DNA of 64,000 bases from NCBI GenBank assembly GCA_020091685.1, contig CM034607.1, positions 18,591,221 through 18,655,220 on the forward strand. Direction: 5' to 3'. Shown here piece after piece: positions 34,960 to 45,059 of the stretch (the stretch's first letter is position 1; each line of letters starts with the position of its first letter). The DNA comes from Lutjanus erythropterus. Lineage: Eukaryota > Chordata > Actinopteri > Lutjaniformes > Lutjanidae. The notes under the pieces are model-generated. The model was given only the letters and a program-made list of their open reading frames with translations. It did no database searches and was not told where the DNA came from. The position numbers were made by a program, and so were the translations under genes.

Positions 34960-35250
34960 CATATTTACAGAGGGATAACACCTGTGTTAAACAAACATCC
35001 CCAAAGATGTTTGGCTATTCATTTGCAGCAACTTCTCGTTATGGATCCATTATGGAAAGCGCCCAATGCACCGGGGTGTAATGACACAGGCAATGTTTGC
35101 TGTAAAACAGTGGCATATGGCTAAACTACACAACATTAAACATTTTGGAGACTGTGCCTCCCTGGTGCCTAAATAGCACAGCGCTTTGGCAAATAAACCA
35201 TTACGCAGTGTGAATGACTTATGTAGTCGCGTGCCAAGCTGAGCTTCTTA
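34960..35250. promoter_or_regulatory. Candidate conserved regulatory block
   Basis: Balanced, repeat-free sequence with a forkhead-type TAAACAAACA (34988-34997) and TGTAATGACACAGG. Two plus-strand frames (101 and 77 codons) overlap in different phases and lack domains, so I do not call a gene. Confidence 0.35.
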
Positions 35251-35444
35251 ACCATGTTTTACTGAGACAAATAAAGCAGCACACAAAAAGAGAGCAATCT
35301 GCATTATAAACACATGCAAAAATACACCCACATGTAAGTAAACCTAACATATAAATATTAAAACAATATGTAATTACAGTATATACACACCATTCATCTT
35401 TCTAGCTATTCCGTCATCCGTTTTTGGCTGGTCACAGTAGCAGA

Positions 35445-35605
35445 GCTGAAAAATCTGTTCTGCAAGCTACCTCCTCCAACTTCTCTTTGGGGATCCCGAG
35501 GTGTTCCCTGCCCAGCAGGGATATATATAATCCCTCCAGCGGGCCCCGGCTCTGCCCCGGGGTCCGTCATTTGGCAGTTACTGGAGTTGCTCCACAGGGA
35601 ATTGT
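35445..35605 (-). mobile_element. L2/Maui-type LINE 3' end, 5'-truncated
   Basis: Read on the minus strand, the DNA gives GGAGGGATTATATATCCCTG, then AACACCTCGGGATCCCCAAA, then GGAGGAGGTAGC. This is the order of words at the end of the reverse transcriptase frame and 3' region of L2/Maui-like LINEs in fish. The minus-strand frame translation contains PAGGIIYIPAGQGTPRDPQ, shifted relative to the ancestral frame, so it is decayed. Everything upstream (endonuclease and polymerase) is missing. The plus-strand ATATATAA within it is therefore not a promoter. Confidence 0.75.
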
Positions 35606-35639
35606 ACAAGTAGTATCAAAATCAGATGCCCAAATCTCC

Positions 35640-36299
35640 TGAACTTGCTCCTTCGTGTTAGTTCTCTGTTGAGATTCTCCTCAAAACCGAAGCCCCCACT
35701 CTGTCCCTGGCGATGCCCCCTGCACAACTAACATGGCCGAACGTACAGGGCCATATGACGCTATCAACATGTGTTGGTAGCAACATCCCAAGATATGTTA
35801 CCATGGTAACTGTGTCACTTTCAGCCCATTAGGAACAACTTTCTGAACAGTGACCATAGCTTTAGATTTCATGCCAGCTACTTTCAACAATTTCCAGCAA
35901 ACCGCTCCAGTGCCTGTTGAGTTCCACGGTCCAATAAAAGATTATCACACTATTATTTACAAAACAAAGAAATGCAAACCTAAAGCCTCCTAACTGGACA
36001 CACTCAATATTTCCATCCAACCAAAAAGTCACCTTTTCTAAATCATGTCGCTTTTACTCGTTCAATATCAGGATTTGATCCATTCAGTCTAATAACACCT
36101 GTGTTATTGTGTGTAGAAGAGCCCAATCATTTGTCCCCATTCAAGTTAACAGAGGAATAAACTGGAAGTTAGCCACTCGGCCAAAGGAATTCTTAACTGC
36201 ACTTACTCTTTGGAACGCACGAGGCGGAAGCATGTTGGCTTCATCCACCGCAGCTCTCACAGGAATGAATGGACGCCCACTTCCAACGCTGTATCCAGT
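35640..36299. other. Non-coding stretch, no gene seen
   Basis: A 90-codon plus-strand frame (36109-36381) begins here and ends in the inverted repeat copy described next, so it is not a gene. No other structure is bounded. Confidence 0.38.
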
Positions 36300-36530
36300 T
36301 ATCTATGGGGGAAACCTTGGTCATTTTTCTCCTTTCCTGTTTCCTGTATTTGGATATGGTGGATGCAAGGCTCTCTGTTGAGAAGAAAACCAAATTTGGG
36401 AGATGGTTAAAAGATGTTGGGGCCTTTTAAAGCAACTACACTTTCGTCACATCTTAAGTTAGCAAATGCCAGCAAAATGCCGGATAACTGGCATTTTGCT
36501 GGCATTAGATAACTTAACATGTGTAACTCT
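36300..36530 (-). mobile_element. GCTAA-rich snap-back MITE, copy 3 (inverted)
   Basis: The reverse complement of 36330-36415 follows 30965-31045 (ACCATCTCCCAAATTTGGTT against ACCATCTTCAAAATGTGGTT, then ATACAGGAAACAGG against GTACAGGAAACAGG). The core hairpin lies at 36448-36523. The orientation is opposite to copies 1 and 2. A piece at about 36825-36880 (CAAGCTTGCTCTCAGTGTTT, then ATTGGACAAC) looks like the other flank in forward orientation, separated by microsatellite DNA. Confidence 0.75.
36448..36523. repeat. 34-bp-arm hairpin
   Basis: Left arm 36448-36481 (CACATCTTAAGTTAGCAAAT, then GCCAGCAAAATGCC) and right arm 36490-36523 pair with about four mismatches around an 8-base loop. It is the fold core of the snap-back element. 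Confidence 0.9.
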
Positions 36531-36540
36531 CTCTCTTTCT

Positions 36541-36550
36541 CTATCTATCC

Positions 36551-36592
<42 letters not shown>
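36541..36592. repeat. (CTAT)n microsatellite
   Basis: About 12 CTAT units, then AC and TATATA-rich DNA to about 36700. The plus-strand 75-codon frame is Tyr/Ile-repeat artefact. Confidence 0.96.
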
Positions 36593-36599
36593 ACACACA

Positions 36600-36700
36600 T
36601 ATATATACAAATATACATATATATACTTACATACATACATAGATATGTTTACTGTATATATACACATATTTTTATATATATATATATATTTATATATTTT
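36600..36700. repeat. (TA)n-rich tract
   Basis: Impure TATATA, TACATA and ATATATAT runs with TATGTTTACTG interspersed; strongly AT-rich and probably easily unwound. Confidence 0.8.
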
Positions 36701-37423
36701 CTATGTTGTTTTTCCAAATGGGGCACTTAACCATGTGACCCTGTGACCCTGCAAGGACAACAAGGGCATCAACATTTCCAAGTGCCATCACATACAGTAT
36801 ATTGTGTTCATAAAAAAAATAAAGTCAAGCTTGCTCTCAGTGTTTATTGGACAACTACAGCATAAAGGGTCTCATGGACCTTCTAACTATTTAACCAGTA
36901 GCCTAAACAGAAGTAACCTGAGCCTTCCTAACATATACATAAACATACACGCGTGTGATCACACACAGACACACAGTCTGCAGGCAATCATCAACCAGCA
37001 TCAACTGCGCGTTTTGCTGTAAGCTTAAGTGGCCTTGCAGTCTGCCTCTGCATCTGCATCTACTTCTCTGTGCCAGGCATGTAAACCCCCTCAGTCATGC
37101 AGTTCCAGCCATTTCTGTGTGATTGATGTGAGTGCTTAGCTGGGCGACAGAGGTCACAGTGCCTGGGAGATTGTTTTAGCCCTACCTGCTCCTCTTTTCC
37201 ACTTCCATCTCTTTTCTGTTTCTCTTCCTCCCCTCTCTTTCTCTGCCTCTGCCTCCCTCTCTCTCCCCACCTGGAGTGTCGTGAACCCTCTCCACACTCC
37301 ACCACCTAATTATATCCTGGACGTGTAAATGTATTCATATTCATGAAGGCACAGATGCTAAATTAACTGTGGCAGGGACACGTTGCACTGTGCCGACTGC
37401 ACAATCTGCTTCCTCCACTTACA

Positions 37424-37620
37424 GAAAGGAGGGAGGGAGGAGAGGGGCGTCGTAGCTGGAGGAGAGAACACTGAGGGGAGAGAGAGAGTTAAACAAAGAA
37501 AGGAAAAAGAAGAGGAAGACAAGAGACGGAGATAAAAACAAAGAAGGGATGGGAAGAGGAAGAGAAGGTATAGGAGAGGAGGTGCAGAGAATAACAAAGG
37601 AGGAAGAGGAAGGAGAAAGC
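37424..37620. repeat. Purine-rich tract of about 200 bp
   Basis: The plus strand is almost all A and G (GGAGGGAGGGAGGAGAGGGG, AAGAAGAGGAAGACAAGAGA, GAGGAAGAGGAAGGAGAAAG). A pyrimidine-rich patch lies 150 bp upstream (37190-37270), an arrangement that could pair or form triplex. Minus-strand frames of 79-81 codons are Ser/Leu/Pro/Phe artefacts. Confidence 0.75.
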
Positions 37621-37679
37621 TGTGTCAGTAGGTGACAGCCACGGTCACGGCTGGACAAAGTCACTTATTAAACCTCAGC

Positions 37680-37990
37680 AGAATCACCTGAGATGTCACC
37701 ATCACTGAATCCGCTGAATGCCCCCACCAGGCCCCTGCCATCCCGGGCCTGGTCACATGGGCCTAGGCGGCGATGAGTGACAAATCAAAAAGCCAGAGTG
37801 CATAAAAACTTGGAGCCGATGGCGGCAGAACGGCGCGCAGGGAACTCAGGGGCAGATGGAGGGAGGTGCAGCGGTGCGCAGCGAACAGATGGCCGTTCCG
37901 AACTTGATATATGAAATTAATAACGTTTCTCAAATAGAATTCAGAAACAGGAATACATTACCTGAATTTTAATAACTGATTTTCTCTTTT
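37680..37990. promoter_or_regulatory. Candidate conserved regulatory block
   Basis: A compact CpG-retaining block (GGCCTAGGCGGCGATGAGTG, GGAGCCGATGGCGGCAGAAC, GGTGCGCAGCGAACAGATGG) followed by AT-rich ATGAAATTAATAACG. No frame above 60 codons. It is among the better-looking candidates for a CNE by composition. Confidence 0.36.
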
Positions 37991-38439
37991 TTTTTGAGGA
38001 CTGGGGGTAGAGGGGAGCATTTGCATGTCAATGAGAGATATGTGAGGGGTAAACAAACACAATGTGTCCCATTCTTATGGTTGTTTTATGGAGAATTAGA
38101 CAATAGAAGGTAAATGATGGCAGCTGGATTGTTCAGAGAAGTTGGTCCATGTCATGTTCACATCCTTTACTGATCGCTGGAATCACATACATTTGGTAAC
38201 TCTCTGCAAGTCCACTCTCTTAAAGTCCACAGGACACAGAAAGCACGGTGCCATTTGCCTCTGTATATTCTGTTTTGTGTAAAAACAGGTGGCTATGGAG
38301 GGACTTAGCCTATAGCACTGAATGAGTGTTAACACTATGACTACAAGTCATACAAGTCACTACTATTGCAACAAGTAAAGCCATATTTCCATCAGAAAAC
38401 TGTAAACAACCTCAGTACTATATTCCCTGTTGGTTTCTG
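37991..38439. other. Non-coding stretch, no gene seen
   Basis: T-run at about 37987-37995, otherwise mixed DNA without bounded features. Confidence 0.4.
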
Positions 38440-38680
38440 TAGCTGTGTTCATTAGGAGCCTGGTTCCAGTGCCTGTTAATAGCAGTTAATTCATAGAAAC
38501 TCTGACCCAGAGATGAAGCTGAGCGGCTGGAGGACATCAGGAGGCAAAACCAGAAAGCATTTGCTCCACAAAATGTGATCCTATTTCAAGCAGATCAGCG
38601 AACAGGGTCATAAGTTGTGTTTTTGTGCAGTTAATAAAGTTGTGCCCATTGTGTGTCATGTAGCTAGTGTTAGCTAGCTC
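38440..38680. mobile_element. AGGAGGCAAAACCAGAAAG repeat, copy 1
   Basis: AACCAGAAAGCATTTGCTCC, then AAATGTGATCC and AGGGTCATAAGTTGTG, matches AACCAGAAAATATTTCCTCC, AATATGATCC and AAAGTCATAAAGTTGTG near 49393-49469 in order and spacing. Two copies thus lie 11 kb apart in the same orientation. Element ends are not defined. Confidence 0.6.
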
Positions 38681-39159
38681 CTGTGCAGTCACAGATACCA
38701 CTTTACCCAAAGTGAATAAATTCTAGCCAACGGTATATTGGGGAAACAGAACAAGGTTTGAGGTGGCGGACATCTTAGAAAACACATCGACAGACCCGTT
38801 GCTAACAAGCTAACTAATGAGTCAAATAAAAACTTAACCCTGCTCTGCTAAAAGTTGAAGACTGATTGACAGATGGACGTCATGATATTATTATTATGAT
38901 ATAGTTGTCATATTTTGTTTTACAGAAAGAAAAAAAATGAATGTATTTTCAATGGTTTTGATATAAAAATGCAAAGAAATTGATCTTTTGTGTTTTTTAG
39001 ACATATATTGTTAAATAGATACACAATATGACTGGAGATGGCATTTTATTTCACCTCAACTTTAAGCATTATTTTGCAAGGATCAATCAGAAATTCAGAA
39101 AATAATTAAAATAAGTGAATCTTACAACACTAACAAAGACTTGAACTTTACAGTAACCT
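38681..39159. other. AT-rich stretch, no gene seen
   Basis: GTTAGCTAGC words at 38688 and otherwise AT-rich DNA; no frame or bounded repeat. Confidence 0.4.
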
Positions 39160-39215
39160 TTTTCTCCATCGTCTGAATAAAGAAAAAAACTGCCTTGAAC
39201 CTTGAAGCTTGAAAT
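39160..39215 (+). mobile_element. Retroelement 3' tail-like fragment
   Basis: GTCTGAATAAAGAAAAAAAC, then TGCCTTGAACCTTGAAGCTT resembles a tail with an AATAAA signal followed by simple TTGAACCTTGAA-type repeats, which is common at non-LTR insertions in fish. Family not assignable. Confidence 0.35.
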
Positions 39216-39940
39216 CTTTCATTCATGTAGTTTCAGAAATTGAATTTTTGTTAGAGGTTTGGCTCCTTCAACAAAGACTGTTATTCACTGCTGCTTGGAT
39301 TTGTTCCCACCAAAAACAGAACCATGCATATTCACAGACCTACAGTACGATGAAGTGCACTCCTCTGACACAGTGGTTATTCAGGGCAGAGCCTATTCAG
39401 TTACACATAATGGTTTTTTCCCCCTTCATTGCTGAGCTCAGTAGGACTGTGATGAAAGAAAAATGACTGGAATTAAAATCAAACCTAATGTCATTTTGCA
39501 AAATCAGTTTAAGCAAAACATTTCTGTGTGTCAACACATGTAGAACTGATTTTTTCCAAAGACTACACTAGGTGTTTACAAATTTTTTTGTAGTAAATGT
39601 ACATTTCATATCTGTCATCTGTTTTTATAACCCAATCCTGCCTCCTGAGTGAGGTCACATCAACACATGCAGAAGATGAAGAACAACAGAAAGTGTAAGT
39701 GTTCATAGATAAAACTGCACATATCCATACAACAGATGGTACTTGATTTTTTGGCTTTTTTAAATCAGTTGATACGGAGCATAAAAATGTTTGTTGATGA
39801 TAAAGATAATGTTGATGTGAAATCTATATTTGTTTGGATGTGTTCATATAGGTCCATTGACTTGTATGCACTGATGTTGCTTAGAAACATGAATTCACTT
39901 TGTTTATTGTCGCTGATTTTAAGATGCAGTCAGCAGTTCT
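39216..39940. other. AT-rich stretch, no gene seen
   Basis: Frames at 39209-39466 and 39736-40071 (85 and 111 codons, plus) have no domain and no splice support. Confidence 0.4.
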
Positions 39941-40115
39941 GCAAAAGGATCCCAGGTAGTCAAATTAGACTTTTTAGGTTGACAGCTGCCAACCCTAAGC
40001 GTCAATATTTGATGACTCAAAAAACTATCTTACCGACCTCTGATTGGTCAAAGTCTCCCGCCACAGGCTAGATTTTCTGAAGCTTAAAACGTTACCATGA
40101 AAAGGTGCAGAAGCT
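39941..40115. mobile_element. Probable teleost repeat fragment
   Basis: GTTGACAGCTGCCAACCCTA, GTCAATATTTGATGACTC and CTGATTGGTCAAAGTCTCCC recall, from memory, an interspersed teleost repeat. Limits and class are unknown. Confidence 0.4.
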
Positions 40116-40206
40116 TTTCCTCAGGCCACTTGTATTATAATATGCCGAATCGTCATTATGGATTTTTTTTGCCTAGTGACGCCAAAAATAAACTGCCGAC
40201 CCAAAC

Positions 40207-40613
40207 TTTAGAGGAATAGTTTGCCATTTTGGGGAATACTCCTGTTTCGTTTTTTTTTGTTAGTTAGTTTTTTGCCAGATGAAAAGATCAATATCAGTCT
40301 GTACACTGATCTGAAAGTACATCCAGCGGTCAGTTAGCTTGTTGGTTGGCTGACAGCCTCACGGTGATAGCAAGATTTCAGGACGTCACTGCATCTGGAA
40401 ATGAAATAGTCCGGCACAACATTTAGTTTTTACACTTAGCACTTTGATAGGCAGATTTTGCTACCTTTGGATAAATTAAGGGTAAATGTTTCTCCCTGTT
40501 TCTAATCTTTATGTTAAGCTATGGACAGACATGAGAATGGTCAATCTTCTCAAATAATTCTTGGCAAGAAAGCGATTAAGGGTAGTTCCCGAAACGTGAA
40601 ACTATTCCTTTGA
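40207..40613. mobile_element. MITE with GAGGAATAGTTTGCC ends
   Basis: Left end TTTAGAGGAATAGTTTGCCA against the reverse complement of the right end ATCAAAGGAATAGTTTCACG: inverted repeats of about 30 bp with several mismatches. The interior words (AGATGAAAAGATCAATATCA; GTTTCTAATCTTTATGTTAA) suggest a relative of the fragment at 13442-13610. No coding content. Confidence 0.8.
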
Positions 40614-41239
40614 TGTATTTGCAATGAAATGAACTGGTGCATCTTTTCTCCTGGAGTGACTGACAAGCACCAATAAGAAAACAGGTGTCAGGCGATGGAG
40701 ACAGACCACTTTGAGTGGGGATACTGCATTGCTCTCTTTGGTCTTCATGCATGAATTGCACATTTGCAAAGATTGGTCTTAAATTATATGTGCAAACAAT
40801 TTAAGAATTTCTTCCTGTTCTTTGGTAAGCTCAACATTTAAGTGTGCCCTGGACAACAAAAGCCAACTTGCCTTTTTTTGCTTTACCTTTTCATTTTTAT
40901 AGCCCTAAATGGAGGACTATAATGATTTTTATCTACTAGAGCAGTAAATCAAACATTTTTGCTCAGTATTTACATAAAATATCACATCAATATTAAATAG
41001 TGCATTAGCACCTTTACTTTAATGATGTCAGCTCTTATTATTCATAACCATAAACATAAATTCTAAACCTCGATAATACAGGGATAAAAGTTCAGGCCGT
41101 TGCAGGCTGCCAGTGTTCAGCTTTGTGAAATCGGGCCAGTAGAGTAGTCAGTGCAAATGATAGGCTGCAAGTAAAGAAAAAATGTGAACTAAAACATTTG
41201 TTAGCAGAGCTGTGTGTTTTCATAGCCTCAAAATGACGC
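40614..41239. other. AT-rich stretch, no gene seen
   Basis: A 61-codon minus-strand frame is not supportable; nothing else seen. Confidence 0.4.
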
Positions 41240-41665
41240 TATAGTGCATCCAGGGAATTGTGGAACCCACACACAGCATTTGTGTGAGACTATATGGGCT
41301 TAATGCCACATTCATGACCAGACCAGAACTCTTCCTCTCTCTGCTAAATAATCCCAGATTTCAGGCAGGAAACTATGGCTGGAGGATAAGAAATGAAGAG
41401 CATATGTTTGGATCTGCATCAGTCTGCCTCATCTCCACTGTACTGCAGAGATGCATTAATGAACAGAAGTGTTGTCTTCACACGTGATGACAGAGACGAT
41501 TCAAACAAACACATGGCGACCGACTCTGTGAGCTGGACACATATGAGCTGTTTTTAATTCACATGCAGAGGCGTTTGTCACCTTGCATACTGCACCTTTC
41601 ATTAGGCAGTCACACCATATTTTTATGCCTCTGTGCCGCCGACAGCAGTGTCCTGAGGCATTATG
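41240..41665. promoter_or_regulatory. Candidate conserved regulatory block
   Basis: Low-repeat sequence with TGCATTAATGAAC near 41452-41464 and GCACCTTTCATTAGGCAGTC near 41590. The plus-strand 75-codon frame (41260-41487) has balanced composition but no domain or splice sites. Ends where a teleost repeat begins. Confidence 0.32.
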
Positions 41666-41990
41666 TTTTCTGGTTGGCTGTCTGTCTGTCCCATTTTTGT
41701 GAATGTAATATCTCAAGAACGCCTGGGCGGAATTTCCTCAAATTTGGCACAAACATTCATTTGGATTCAGGGATGAATTGATTAGATTTTTTAGGTTAAA
41801 GGTCAAAGTTACTGTGACATCATGTCCATTTTTGGACTCAAGAGTGTCCAAATTAGAATTTAAAGCTCAAAGGTCAAAGGTCACCAGGACCTCACAAAAC
41901 ACCCTTTTGACGGATCAAATGACGAGGTGATAACATATTATATCTCGGAGGTCAAAGGTCAACTTCACAGGGACATTATAATGTTCAGCT
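41666..41990 (+). mobile_element. Teleost interspersed repeat (GGTCAAAGGTCA family)
   Basis: AATATCTCAAGAACGCCTGG, TCAAATTTGGCACAAACATT, GATGAATTGATTAGA and three copies of AGGTCAAAGGTCA-type words occur in the order I know from an abundant percomorph repeat. The words AGGTCAAAGGTCA (41868, 41949) are also perfect DR1 nuclear-receptor-like direct repeats. Confidence 0.75.
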
Positions 41991-41999
41991 CTCTATCAG

Positions 42000-42560
42000 T
42001 CCTCTAGAGTCCTCTGTAAAAATAGTCTCCAAGTGAAGACAGCATTATTTCTCATTGGAAATTATTCAGTGGAATCATACATAATTTTGACAAAAAATTC
42101 ACTTAATGCCTTTTGTTAAATTCCTTCAGAGTCTTCACTACATACATTATATGACATTGTATGTAAAATGCAACTTGACTGAGGCTGTAATTCTAGTTGA
42201 TTCATTCCTTTTTCATTCATTACTCCAGATAATCAACATATTAAAAATCCCACTACTTCACTGTTCATGTAAGGGTTATATTTTGGGGTCATTTGCGGGG
42301 AAGTCAGCACTATTGATGGTAGAACTCTGACAAACTGCAGAAACTGATGAATATGCAGCATAAAGCTGGTGACAGTGATACTGTACCCCTGCAATATGTA
42401 GTGGGAGTGGTAGCATGAGAAACTTGGAACTGGTTCAGGCACACAGTCTGTTCACCTTCATGGGTAGAATGACAGATGGCCCGGGTAGCTTTCTGCAGTA
42501 GAGCATAGCAGAGCAAAGCTACCATGTCATGAAGAAGAAGTTTGCTTGTGTGGGAGTTTT
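42000..42560. other. Non-coding stretch, no gene seen
   Basis: Overlapping opposite-strand frames (42106-42525) lack domains. Nothing bounded. Confidence 0.4.
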
Positions 42561-42599
42561 GACAAGCTCCGGTCTACAGCAATCTGTGCAGGCACAGAC

Positions 42600-42850
42600 G
42601 TTCACACCTGTGCACACATTCACACACAGACACTCAGTAAAAACCTCGATAAAAACTGTTTGTTTTCCCTCCCAAACCAATCGCTAATGCAAAATCCATT
42701 ACCATCGCAGCGTCATTATCAGTGGCGGCGGGGCAAGTCAGGAGCTTCAAGGTACGTCTCAATCCACGGGGGTACACGTTCCCTCCAAAAACAGAAGGTA
42801 GAAGTTGGCGAGGCGTCATGCACATGGAGAGTGTTACTTACTGGTTATTG
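42600..42850. promoter_or_regulatory. Candidate conserved regulatory block
   Basis: CpG-retaining low-repeat sequence with CCAATCGCTAATGCAAAATC (42677-42696; CCAAT-like and octamer-like words), CATTACCATCGCAGCGTCAT, then a CG-rich GGCGGCGGGGCAAG. Frames of 114 codons plus and 63 minus overlap it, with no recognisable domain; a donor-like AAGGTACGTC at 42749-42758 exists but no matching acceptor stands out. Regulatory identity is inferred. Confidence 0.38.
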
Positions 42851-42890
42851 TGGTGGTCATACTGTGTCCCGTATGGCAGTGTATAAATGA

Positions 42891-43412
42891 ACAGCATGCA
42901 AACACCTTCTGTCCAAACATCTGCGACAGGCACATTTTTAGGCTGCCTTCCAAAAACTAAAAAAAGATGGAGGCAGAAGAAATAAAATCTCTCTAGCTGC
43001 TTGGCTCAGCTCATCCGCTCTCATTCTGTTGGCTTATTACTTTGTTGTTGTTGTTTTTTCTCCCTTGTCATTCAGGCTTCTCTGCCATTCCTGAATGAGA
43101 CACAACTTTTCATTTAGTTTGAGTTTTCAAGGATGTTTTGCAGACTTGAGATTGAGAGGGAACGATTGATAAAATACCCATCCAGACAGTCTTGACAGAC
43201 AGAAGACAGAAACGCTTTGAAAAAAAGGCCCTGAAAAACAAACCTTCATTACATTAATTTGCTGGTAGAATAAACTGCCTCATAAAAATCTACGCTGTGA
43301 GTTAAACCTGCACTCTAAAACAACTCTAAACTCAATCTGCCATCACCTGCAATATTAATATACTATTAGATATTGTATCTGTCTGTCTTTGTGTGATATA
43401 TTCTCATATTTT
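42891..43412. other. Non-coding stretch, no gene seen
   Basis: Mixed sequence with a TTGTTGTTGTTG patch at 43043-43056. No frame. Confidence 0.4.
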
Positions 43413-43488
43413 GTAGTTATAAGCACTCATGATACATATTTATGACAGTAATAATAATAATTAATAATAATTATGATGTATTATGATA

Positions 43489-43496
43489 CTTTACAT
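43489..43496 (+). repeat. Target-site duplication, left
   Basis: CTTTACAT, identical to 44385-44392 on the other side of the hAT element. Confidence 0.92.
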
Positions 43497-44384
43497 TAGA
43501 CTTGCACCGATTAATCGGCAATGCTCGGAATCGGGCCGGTTTTCACGTGACCGGCCCTGACCGGTGACCGGCCGGTCAGCGTCACAAATCCGGTTCTGCG
43601 CCCGTCATTGTCACACACATGTTCTGCACGATGGTCACGTCATGCGCGCAGCAGACAAACTGACCGTGACGTCAACACAGCGCTGATAACAGCTACACAC
43701 ACTCTGACAAGATGTGTGGATGGATGAAGCTGGTGTCAGCGACAGATTCCAAGAACAGGATAAAGAGAAGACAGACAGTCTACAACGAGACAGAGCAGCT
43801 GACAATGTCGCAAAACAGCCGTAAACTTTGTAGCTCTTCAGGCTAATGCTAGCAAGCTAGCAGCAGACTGCTGTTCACAGAAGGACAGTTAAAATCTCAC
43901 CTCCTGTTCTGGCTGAAGAATAAACAACCTGTGTTGATGCGTCTCCTCAAACATTTTCTCATCCAGACTCGTTTAATTTCTGCATTTGTTTTTCTCACGG
44001 CAAAGTTTTACTTCAAACTGTTGCACCGCGTTAGTCTCCGGTTTGTTGACATCCGCTTCCACAAAAGATCACGTGAAATCGCGTCCCGCGAGATGATCTC
44101 GCGAGATCACGTTCACCCAATTCATAATCTTAATATAAAATTATAATAAGGCCTGGTTGTAATCTGGATGATTTTGGAGAAAGTATTAAATGAATATTTA
44201 ATAGTCAGTGTCTTATTATGAACATATTTACAAGAAAAGTTGCAAAAATGTTTGTGAATGCTGTCAATTACAGTTCTTAGAAAGACTGAAAATCGGAACC
44301 GGCCAAAATCGGAATTGGTAGGTCAGACCCCTCAAAAATCGGAAATCGGAATCGCCTAAGAAAGTTGAAATCGGTGCAAGTCTA
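43497..44384. mobile_element. Non-autonomous hAT-type transposon
   Basis: Terminal inverted repeats TAGACTTGCACCGATT and AATCGGTGCAAGTCTA are perfect over 16 bp and are flanked by the perfect 8-bp duplication CTTTACAT, the hallmark of hAT insertion. Subterminal AATCGG words are repeated on both sides (AATCGGAACCGG, AAATCGGAAATCGGAATCGC), likely transposase-binding sites. The 888-bp interior is CpG-rich on the left (CCGGTGACCGGCCGGTCAGC) and has no transposase; the 71-codon frame at 43931-44146 has no domain. The intact ends and duplication suggest relatively recent mobilisation by an autonomous hAT elsewhere. Confidence 0.93.
44097..44106. promoter_or_regulatory. TCTCGCGAGA palindrome
   Basis: A perfect palindrome inside the hAT element, with a second partial CCGCGAGATGATC just upstream. 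This exact word is the known binding sequence of BANP in vertebrates and occurs at many CpG-island promoters. Binding here is inference and would depend on methylation. Confidence 0.55.
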
Positions 44385-44392
44385 CTTTACAT
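44385..44392 (+). repeat. Target-site duplication, right
   Basis: CTTTACAT, the second copy of the 8-bp duplication. Confidence 0.92.
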
Positions 44393-44474
44393 CATAACTC
44401 ATTATTAAATGCTTTACAGTGTGTGATGATTTGTTATAAAGCATTGTGATTTTTTATGAGTGCTTCTAACTATA

Positions 44475-45059
44475 ATTATACAGTGCTATAAGCAGATTAA
44501 AACGCATTATAATCATGTTTAGACATGGGTATCATAGAAAGAATTACCAAAAGAATATTCATATAAAAAATGCAACACTTATTACATTTAATAATATAGT
44601 ATAATATGAATAATAAATCAAATCAGGTAATACAGGCTGTCATCTTTATTTGTCTGTGTCTATGGCTTTAAAATTCTGTTTGAGATGCTTGTTTTGGTCG
44701 TGTGCCAGCGTGTGAACAGCAATTTTTGAAAAGCATATATTTTTGTATCTGCGGTGGCTTTACGGATACAGATGATTTCAGCTGTTTGACAGATGCTATT
44801 TGATGTCAATATGACACAATGCTGGGATGTGAACTTGACTGACTTTGGAGGAGATGGAATCAGAGACACACTGCTGCCTCAAGGCAAAAGTTTAAAGAGA
44901 AATCCAGGTTAAATAGCCTTAAAACAAATCTTTAAAGTTGAACTTAAATTAAAATTTGGTGTCTCTTTCGACTTGTGTACTTAACCAAAACTGTTTTTTT
45001 TGTTGTTGTTGCTTATAGCCATCTGTGATTTCAGCAAACTTCATGTAACTTTGTAACTC
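44475..45059. other. AT-rich stretch, no gene seen
   Basis: A 69-codon minus-strand frame without support. Nothing bounded. Confidence 0.4.

Larger units (their letters stand above)
43413..44474. mobile_element. Older inverted-repeat element interrupted by a hAT element
   Basis: GTAGTTATAAGCACTCATGA (43413-43432) and TATGAGTGCTTCTAACTATA (44455-44474) are inverted repeats with three or four mismatches. Removing the 888-bp hAT insertion and one target copy would leave about 166 bp with AT-rich interior (ATAATAATAATTAATAATAA). It is the pre-existing host of the insertion. Confidence 0.65.

Noticed and set aside
35521-35532. TATA-box-like ATATATAA
   Set aside because: It lies inside the LINE 3' fragment and is part of its conserved TTATATAT word on the minus strand.
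36109-36381. 90-codon plus-strand frame
   Set aside because: Its second half is the inverted snap-back repeat copy; no domain.
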